A stretch of 9,936 nucleotides of DNA from Balneolales bacterium (GTDB lineage Bacteria; Bacteroidota; Rhodothermia; Balneolales; Natronogracilivirgulaceae), in NCBI GenBank assembly GCA_007135895.1, contig SLHZ01000283.1, positions 1 to 9,936 on the forward strand, in the 5' to 3' direction. The translations under genes and the position numbers were made by a program. Below the pieces are notes generated by a model. The model was not told the DNA's origin. It worked only from the letters and a program-made list of their open reading frames with translations, and did no database searches. Shown here one piece after another: positions 1 to 4,609 of the stretch; the first letter of the stretch is position 1, and every line of letters starts with the position of its first letter.

Positions 1-1218
1 AGTTTTATGGATTTTGTGCATCCTGAGGATGTGGATGTCACCCTCAAGGCGATAGGGGAACTTGGAGAGGACAAGCCTGTTCTGAATTTCGTGAACCGCT
101 ATCGCTGCAAAGACGGTACTTACCGGTTTCTGGAGTGGCGATCGTATCCCAAAGGCCGGCTCATTTATGCTGCAGCCAGGGATATCACCGTGAGAAAAAC
201 CGCCGAAGACCAGCTCCGGGCGCTGAGTGACAATATTCCCGACGGTATTGTTTTTCAGATTGTCATTGATCCGGCCGGTCAACGAAGATTTTCGTATGTC
301 AGCGCCGGGGTAGAGCGGGTGACGGGAGTTACGCGGCAGGAGGTGCTCAGTGATTCCCGGAATGTCTACGACAGATTTCACGAAGACGATATCGAAAGGC
401 TCATTAAGACGGAGGAGCGTGCGTTTGCCACGCTGGAGCCGTTCTTTTGTGAAGCCCGGATCCGAAAGACTGACGGAGAAATCCGCTGGCTTCGCATTAA
501 AACAAAACTTGACAAGTTGCAGGATGGGAGTATCGTCGGTGATGGAATTGTTATTGATTTCACCGAGCACAAGATGGCCGAAGAGGCGGTGAAAAAAAGC
601 CTTGAAGAAAAAAGCATCCTGCTTTCGGAGATCCATCACCGGGTGAAAAACAACATGGCGATCATATCCAGCCTGCTGGGCCTTCAATCGGAGTATTCCT
701 CTGCCAAGATAGATGCAGATACGTTGATCAGGGATTTGCAAGCCCGGGTATTATCCATGGGATCGGTGCACGAAATCGTTTACCAAACGGAAAACTTTTC
801 AGAAATCAGTGCGGCAAATCTTTTTCGGCGGATTTTTGACCAGTTGAAAGCGATCTATCAAACCCATAATAAAACGGTCGTGCTTCAGATGGAATCCGAG
901 GATCTGATGCTGAACATGAACAAGTCGGTTCCTTTCGGTTTATTCGTAAATGAGGTCCTGACCAATATCTGGAAGCATGCCTTCCGCGGAAAAAAAGCGG
1001 GCAGGGTGGATGCTGAGATGAAAGAAAAAGACAAGGGGATGCACATTGTCATTCAGGATGACGGATCGGGGGCGCCTGATCTTGAGAAACTGGCAAATCC
1101 TTCGAGCTTTGGCTGCACCATTATTCACGGCCTGATCCAGCAGCTTGGGGGCCGGATCCATTTTTCAACCGGCACCACGGGCGGCCTCCGTATTGAAGCC
1201 TGGTTTCCATTGAAATAG
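1..1218 (+). CDS. PAS-domain sensor histidine kinase, HisKA_2 type (5'-truncated by window edge)
   Basis: This is the C-terminal part of a multi-PAS sensor kinase. The frame is open from base 1 and the first residues are already the second half of a PAS fold (VHPEDVD, then RYRCKDGTYRFLEW), so the true start lies upstream; the ATG at 7 is internal. A second PAS domain spans about nt 214-590 (FHEDD, RIRKTDGEIRWL, then the PAC-like end IVIDFTEHK). The phosphoacceptor region of the HisKA_2 family is EIHHRVKNN, with its His pair at 634-639. An HATPase_c domain follows, with N-box NEVLTNIWKHAF (949-984), G1 motif DDGSGAPD and a QLGG segment near the end. No receiver or DNA-binding domain and no membrane segment are seen in the visible part, so it probably acts in the cytosol and signals to a separate response regulator. 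The ligand is unknown. The stop lies only 9 nt before cbiM, suggesting cotranscription. Confidence 0.93.
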   Translation, partial: SFMDFVHPEDVDVTLKAIGELGEDKPVLNFVNRYRCKDGTYRFLEWRSYPKGRLIYAAARDITVRKTAEDQLRALSDNIPDGIVFQIVIDPAGQRRFSYVSAGVERVTGVTRQEVLSDSRNVYDRFHEDDIERLIKTEERAFATLEPFFCEARIRKTDGEIRWLRIKTKLDKLQDGSIVGDGIVIDFTEHKMAEEAVKKSLEEKSILLSEIHHRVKNNMAIISSLLGLQSEYSSAKIDADTLIRDLQARVLSMGSVHEIVYQTENFSEISAANLFRRIFDQLKAIYQTHNKTVVLQMESEDLMLNMNKSVPFGLFVNEVLTNIWKHAFRGKKAGRVDAEMKEKDKGMHIVIQDDGSGAPDLEKLANPSSFGCTIIHGLIQQLGGRIHFSTGTTGGLRIEAWFPLK

Positions 1219-1227
1219 TCTTGCTGC

Positions 1228-1803
1228 ATGCACATTTCAGATGGAATCATTGACACTGGTCTTTCCGCAGCTGCATTTGCCGCTTCTGTTGGACTGGTGT
1301 ATGCATCGGGCAGAAAGGTTCCCCAGGATGAGATACCGAAAATGGGCATAACCGGTGCCGCGTTGTTTGTCTTGTCCCTTATACATGTTCCATTTGCCGG
1401 TACCTCCATTCATCCGGGTTTATACGGCATGGCCGGGATTTTACTGGGCAAGCGATCTTTCCCGGTGATATTTACGGTGTTGCTGTTTCAGGCGATGATT
1501 CTTCAGCATGGCGGGCTGCTTTCAGTCGGAATCAATTCCCTCAATTTAGGCGCCGGAGCCTTTTGTGCCTGGCTCATCTGGCGACAGCGCGGCCTGCCCG
1601 AGTATTTTCGTGCCGCATTGGCCGGTTTTATTGGCATCGTCATACCAGTCCTGCTCATGGCCCTGGCTTTTCATCTGTCGGGATATGGCCGGGGGATCCT
1701 GTATCTGTTCTCCGTCTATATATTTGCCGCCCTGGCGGAGGGAGTAATCACCCTGTTTGTGGTGAAGTTTTTCAGAAAGACAAAATCCGATATATTGGCC
1801 TGA
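1228..1803 (+). CDS. cbiM: CbiM/NikM-type substrate-binding membrane protein of a cobalt/nickel ECF importer
   Basis: This is the S component of a group-I ECF transporter, an inner-membrane protein that captures Co2+ or Ni2+. The start is fixed by the family's N-terminal motif MHISDG. In characterised NikM/CbiM proteins the N-terminal Met-His segment enters the metal site, so the ATG at 1228 must be correct. Other family features are LIHVPF.GTSIHPGLYG (residues about 51-67, with His53 and His62) and GGLLSVGINSLNLG (about 95-108), plus five to six hydrophobic segments. At 191 aa it lies at the short end for CbiM. No Shine-Dalgarno is visible; the 9-nt gap after the kinase suggests translational coupling. 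It is followed by the NikL-like gene, CbiQ and CbiO. Sequence alone does not separate cobalt from nickel; the nearby B12 receptor favours cobalt. Confidence 0.93.
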   Translation: MHISDGIIDTGLSAAAFAASVGLVYASGRKVPQDEIPKMGITGAALFVLSLIHVPFAGTSIHPGLYGMAGILLGKRSFPVIFTVLLFQAMILQHGGLLSVGINSLNLGAGAFCAWLIWRQRGLPEYFRAALAGFIGIVIPVLLMALAFHLSGYGRGILYLFSVYIFAALAEGVITLFVVKFFRKTKSDILA

Positions 1804-1845
1804 CATTTGACTATTATCACTCCACTAAATAAACTTTTCATACTT

Positions 1846-2613
1846 ATGACAAGAAGTCTTGGTTTATTTCTGATACTTGCCAGTCTGGTCCCGGCAACTT
1901 CGTGGGCCCACTCCATCCGTTTTGATGTCAACGAGCATCCGCCGGTCGTCACGGTCCATGCCTACTTTTCGTTGACGTCACCGGTTGCTGATGCCGTTGT
2001 TGAGGTTTTTGCACCGGGACGGGATGCGGTCTACCAGCGCGGACGAACTGATCGTGCGGGTTACTTCGCTTTTGTTCCTTCTGAACCCGGGGAGTGGACG
2101 GTCCGTATTGATGACGAAAGGGGGCATCGCGGGAGGACGGCGGTCCGTGTCACCGGGGCTTTTTTTCAGCCCGGACAGGTTCATGAGGTTCCGGAAGATC
2201 TGGCCCCGGGCGACCTGCACGTGGATGGCAAATCCAAAGAGCCCAGGTCTGCTGATGATCTATCGGAAGGGGAGCGTTCTGCTAATGATCTGCCCGAAGG
2301 TGTCCACCCCGCTGATGTCCCGGGGGCGGGTGCACCTTCTGTGCAGCCCCCGGTATATTCCGTGGAGGATATTCCTCTCGGCTACCGGATCCTTTTCGGG
2401 CCCGCCCCGATTTTTGGTGTGACGGGTTTCTGGTATGGTATGAGAGCGCGACAGGCCCGTCATCAAAAACCGGGAAATGGTGATCAGAATCCGGACATTC
2501 ATCATCAAAAACAAGGAAATGGTGATCAGAACCCGGGAAAAAGTAATCAGAATCCGGGAAACCGTCATCAGAAACCAGGAAATGGTCATAAAAATCCGGG
2601 AAATGATCATTAG
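1846..2613 (+). CDS. NikL/CbiN-position periplasmic metal-transport accessory protein with heptapeptide-repeat tail
   Basis: The gene sits between cbiM and cbiQ, where CbiN or NikL normally lies, and probably replaces it. The 255-aa protein has a signal peptide (residues 1-21, ending SWA), a carboxypeptidase-regulatory/DUF4198-like beta domain (about 22-105, with TDRAGYFAFVPSEPGEWTVRI), a Pro/Asp/Glu-rich linker containing three 10-residue repeats (134-163), and one probable membrane segment (about 178-198, LGYRILFGPAPIFGVTGFWY). The positive RARQAR stretch then suggests a cytoplasmic C terminus. From Arg205 the tail is seven heptads of pattern x-H/D/N-Q/K-N/K-P-G-N. If the signal is cleaved after SWA, the mature protein starts with His22. 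A TTG at 1807, 4 nt after cbiM, is an alternative start; ATG 1846 is chosen because it gives a compact signal peptide. The stop at 2611 lies inside the repeat array. Role by context: loading or gating metal at CbiM. Confidence 0.8.
   Translation: MTRSLGLFLILASLVPATSWAHSIRFDVNEHPPVVTVHAYFSLTSPVADAVVEVFAPGRDAVYQRGRTDRAGYFAFVPSEPGEWTVRIDDERGHRGRTAVRVTGAFFQPGQVHEVPEDLAPGDLHVDGKSKEPRSADDLSEGERSANDLPEGVHPADVPGAGAPSVQPPVYSVEDIPLGYRILFGPAPIFGVTGFWYGMRARQARHQKPGNGDQNPDIHHQKQGNGDQNPGKSNQNPGNRHQKPGNGHKNPGNDH
2245..2334 (+). repeat. 30-bp tandem repeat, three copies, within the NikL-like gene
   Basis: Three in-frame 10-codon units encode RSADDLSEGE, RSANDLPEGV and HPADVPGAGA. The first two are close at DNA level (both contain TCTGCTGATGATCT or TCTGCTAATGATCT); the third is degenerate. 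They form the acidic, probably disordered linker between the periplasmic domain and the membrane segment. Confidence 0.6.
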
Positions 2614-2667
2614 AACCCAGCCAACCGTCACCAGAAACCAGACAATAGTCATAAATAGCCAGGCACT
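2458..2667 (+). repeat. 21-bp tandem repeat, ten units, encoding a heptapeptide and crossing the stop codon
   Basis: Ten consecutive 21-bp units start at 2458 and step exactly by 21. Units 1-7 read RHQKPGN, GDQNPDI, HHQKQGN, GDQNPGK, SNQNPGN, RHQKPGN and GHKNPGN. Unit 8 reads DH-stop-NPAN (TAG at 2611-2613 where other units have CAG or CAA), unit 9 RHQKPDN, and unit 10 SHK-stop-PGT (TAG at 2656-2658). There are no indels, so the period is kept in frame even beyond the first stop. The array also keeps other frames open, which creates spurious hydrophobic ORFs on the opposite strand. Confidence 0.9.
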
Positions 2668-2692
2668 AGTCCTCTAACTTTGGCACCGGGTA

Positions 2693-3544
2693 TTGAAACA
2701 TCACTACATTGACCGCTACAGCGATCTGGACTCTCCTTTGCACCGGCTGGATCCGAGAGTAAAAATCCTGCTGGCCTTTTTCGGCATTCTGATCATGGTA
2801 TCGGAGCCACCCGGCAGGCTGCCTCCATTTGCTTTCTATGGCGGGATGCTTCTGGTACTGCTGGTGGCAAGCCGTCTTCCCCCGGTTTTTTTACTGAAGC
2901 GTTTTCTGATCCTGTCGCCTTTCATCCTGATGGCATCGGTTTTTTACCCCGTTTCGCTTTATCTGACAAAAGAGACGCAGGCCATCGCTTTCCAACGCGA
3001 GGCACTCGAAGTGGCCCTGTCCATCTTCCTCAAAGCCGCCCTGTCGCTGCTGCTGCTGATCTGGATGATATCTGTCGAGCGGTTTCATGTCCTGCTGATG
3101 GGTTTGCGCAAGCTGAAGATGCCAAAACTGGTCGGCACGATCTCTATTCTCATGTACAGCTATCTCTTCGTGTTTTGGGATGAAGCTCTGAAGACAACGA
3201 GGGCCAGGGAAAGCCGGACCCCCGGGAAGCTGACGAGAGCGAAGCTGAAAACCTACTCCAATCAGATGGCGATGATCCTGCTGCACAGCTGGGAGCGATC
3301 CAAGACTCTGCATCATGCAATGCTGGCCAGGGGGTTCCATGGTGAGTTTTACTCACTGCAGAAACAGGGACTGAAAAAAAGAGATGTTGTGTTTCTGGTT
3401 GTTTTCCTGTTGATATTTTTAAACGTACGCCTTTTTAGTGGATCATTGCTGAATGTTGCCATCTCTCTGTATCATTTCACGATCTCATTGTTTACGATAA
3501 CCATCCCACAATTTGATTTAACCACCCCATTACTCACTCTGTAA
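2693..3544 (+). CDS. cbiQ: CbiQ, transmembrane T component of cobalt/nickel ECF importer
   Basis: CbiQ couples ATP hydrolysis by CbiO to movement of the metal-binding S component in the inner membrane. Family features are the N-terminal HYIDRYSDLDSPLHRLDPRVK, four or five hydrophobic segments (about residues 24-37, 46-60, 70-91, 107-127 and 230-248), and the two cytoplasmic coupling-helix motifs: RARESR (170-175) and ARGFHG (212-217). The start is TTG at 2693. An in-frame stop at 2675-2677 and the lack of any earlier ATG or GTG leave no better choice, and the next Met is within the first membrane helix. At 283 aa it has about 30 hydrophobic, Thr-rich residues after the last recognisable helix (SLLNVAISLY onward), longer than usual for the family. 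It lies 6 nt before cbiO and 26 nt after the 21-bp array. Confidence 0.93.
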   Translation: MKHHYIDRYSDLDSPLHRLDPRVKILLAFFGILIMVSEPPGRLPPFAFYGGMLLVLLVASRLPPVFLLKRFLILSPFILMASVFYPVSLYLTKETQAIAFQREALEVALSIFLKAALSLLLLIWMISVERFHVLLMGLRKLKMPKLVGTISILMYSYLFVFWDEALKTTRARESRTPGKLTRAKLKTYSNQMAMILLHSWERSKTLHHAMLARGFHGEFYSLQKQGLKKRDVVFLVVFLLIFLNVRLFSGSLLNVAISLYHFTISLFTITIPQFDLTTPLLTL

Positions 3545-3550
3545 AAAATC

Positions 3551-4306
3551 ATGGCTGCCCGCATAAAAATTGAAGATTTGAGTTTTTCCTATTCGCCGGA
3601 CAAAGAAGTGCTGAAAAGGCTGTGGCTGGAAGTCAATCCGGGTGAAAAAATGGGGCTGATCGGGCCGATGGGTGCGGGTAAGTCAACGCTGCTGCTTCAT
3701 CTCAACGGACTCTTGAGCGGAAGCGGGAAAGTCTTCATTGGTGATACCGGGGTCACAAAGAGAACGTTGCCCGAAATCAGGAGAAAAGTCGGCCTGGTAT
3801 TTCAAAACCCCGATGATCAGCTCTTCAACCCCACGGTGGAAGAAGAAATCGCTTTTGGACCGCTGAACTTCGGATTGTCCCCCGATGACGTTGCCGCCAA
3901 ATGCGACTACGCCATTGAGGCCATGCGATTGCGCGGACTGGAAAAATCCCCGACCCATCACTTGTCGATGGGTGAACGAAAAAGGGTGGCACTGGCTACT
4001 GTCCTGGCCCTGGACCCTGAGGTGATCGCCTTTGACGAGCCCTTTGCGAATCTGGACCCTTCCATGATGACCCAGCTCCTCGATATCATCAACGGACTCA
4101 CAGCCACGTTACTCATAGTTTCCCAATCCATGCTGCCCCTGATTTCCTGCTGCGATCGGGTGGCCATTATCAACCAGGGCACCATCGTGGCGGTCGGTCC
4201 GGTGAAGGAGATACTCAGGGATGAGGAACTGATGCGCAATAACGGACTGGACCTGGGTTTCTATAAAAAAATCTTCCGGGATTTTTTTAAGGAGAATAGT
4301 ATTTAG
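3551..4306 (+). CDS. cbiO: CbiO-type ATPase of the cobalt/nickel ECF importer, atypical H-loop
   Basis: This is the cytoplasmic ABC ATPase that powers the importer, 251 aa and full length. Visible motifs are Walker A GPMGAGKST (38-46; Met replaces the usual Asn), Q-loop VFQNPDDQLF (Gln85), signature LSMGERKRVALA (138-149; Met where Gly is usual) and Walker B VIAFDEP (158-164) with catalytic Glu163. At the H-loop, where family members have a THD-like triplet, the protein reads IVSQSMLP. The switch histidine is therefore replaced by Gln192 (codon CAA, 4124-4126). All other motifs are intact, so the gene does not look decayed. It follows cbiQ by 6 nt and ends the apparent operon. No clear intrinsic terminator is seen just downstream. 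Confidence 0.94.
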   Translation: MAARIKIEDLSFSYSPDKEVLKRLWLEVNPGEKMGLIGPMGAGKSTLLLHLNGLLSGSGKVFIGDTGVTKRTLPEIRRKVGLVFQNPDDQLFNPTVEEEIAFGPLNFGLSPDDVAAKCDYAIEAMRLRGLEKSPTHHLSMGERKRVALATVLALDPEVIAFDEPFANLDPSMMTQLLDIINGLTATLLIVSQSMLPLISCCDRVAIINQGTIVAVGPVKEILRDEELMRNNGLDLGFYKKIFRDFFKENSI

Positions 4307-4347
4307 TCGGTCGAGTTCCCCCAAAATTATTTATTCGGTGTTTACTT

Positions 4348-4393
4348 TTAGTGAATACTAATATATATTGATGATAAGTTTAGTCAAGGCTAA
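4348..4393. promoter_or_regulatory. Candidate metalloregulator operators: two TTAG-N6-CTAA palindromes
   Basis: TTAGTGAATACTAA (4348-4361) and TTAGTCAAGGCTAA (4380-4393) share the exact plan TTAG-N6-CTAA. Their centres are 32 bp apart, about three helical turns, so two dimers would bind the same DNA face. The second extends to TTTAG...CTAAA. The plan resembles DtxR/IdeR/MntR-family boxes, whose core is also TTAG...CTAA. The sites lie in the AT-rich spacer upstream of the ZnuD-like receptor gene. No regulator gene is in the window, and no confident promoter could be assigned here. Binding is an inference. Confidence 0.45.
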
Positions 4394-4442
4394 ATATCTT
4401 TTGTACTATTGTTTGTTCATGCAAAACTGTTGTCCGAAAACA

Positions 4443-4499
4443 AATCATGGAGCGCAAGCATAATCATGGAGTGTAAGCATAATCAAGATGCGCAAGCAT
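4443..4499 (+). repeat. 19-bp tandem repeat, three copies, in the leader of the ZnuD-like gene
   Basis: Three abutting 19-bp units (4443-4461, 4462-4480, 4481-4499) have the form AATCATGGAGCGCAAGCAT. The second has GTGTAAG and the third AATCAAGATG as differences. A fragment (AACCATCA) follows at 4500. There are no spacers, so this is not a CRISPR array. It lies between the palindromic sites and the receptor start. Function unknown. Confidence 0.85.
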
Positions 4500-4546
4500 A
4501 ACCATCATATGAAATGTCTATGACCGTTGATCTGACACACAGGAGC

Positions 4547-4609
4547 ATGATTAAAAACGTCATGGACACTCCATCTGGCCGCTTGAATCCAAAAATCATA
4601 AACAGATGA
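4547..4609 (+). CDS. Possible 20-aa leader ORF overlapping the ZnuD-like gene start
   Basis: An ATG directly after AGGAGC opens a frame reading MIKNVMDTPSGRLNPKIINR. It ends at TGA 4607-4609, which overlaps the receptor ATG (4606-4608) as ATGA. This overlap is the classic arrangement for translational coupling, and the receptor has no clear Shine-Dalgarno of its own. The AGGAG-to-ATG spacing of about one base is too short for an ideal site, which weakens the case. No run of regulatory codons is present. The arrangement could be chance. Confidence 0.25.
   Translation: MIKNVMDTPSGRLNPKIINR

Noticed and set aside
2260..2652. Minus-strand ORF with a hydrophobic heptad pattern opposite the NikL-like gene
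   Set aside because: The 21-bp period keeps several frames open at once; the + frame has a signal peptide, domain and operon position, while the minus frame has no independent support.
2477..2677. + strand ORF in another frame with VIRIRE-like heptads
   Set aside because: Same repeat artefact: it starts inside the array and has no upstream domain or ribosome site.
4395..4425. Bacteroidota TAnnTTTG promoter element before the ZnuD-like gene
   Set aside because: The candidates (TATCTTTTG, TATTGTTTG) have the TA-to-TTTG spacing off by one base and no convincing -33 TTTG partner.
4443..4499. CRISPR array
   Set aside because: The 19-bp units abut with no spacers, and no cas genes are present. 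The same holds for the 16-bp array at the right end.
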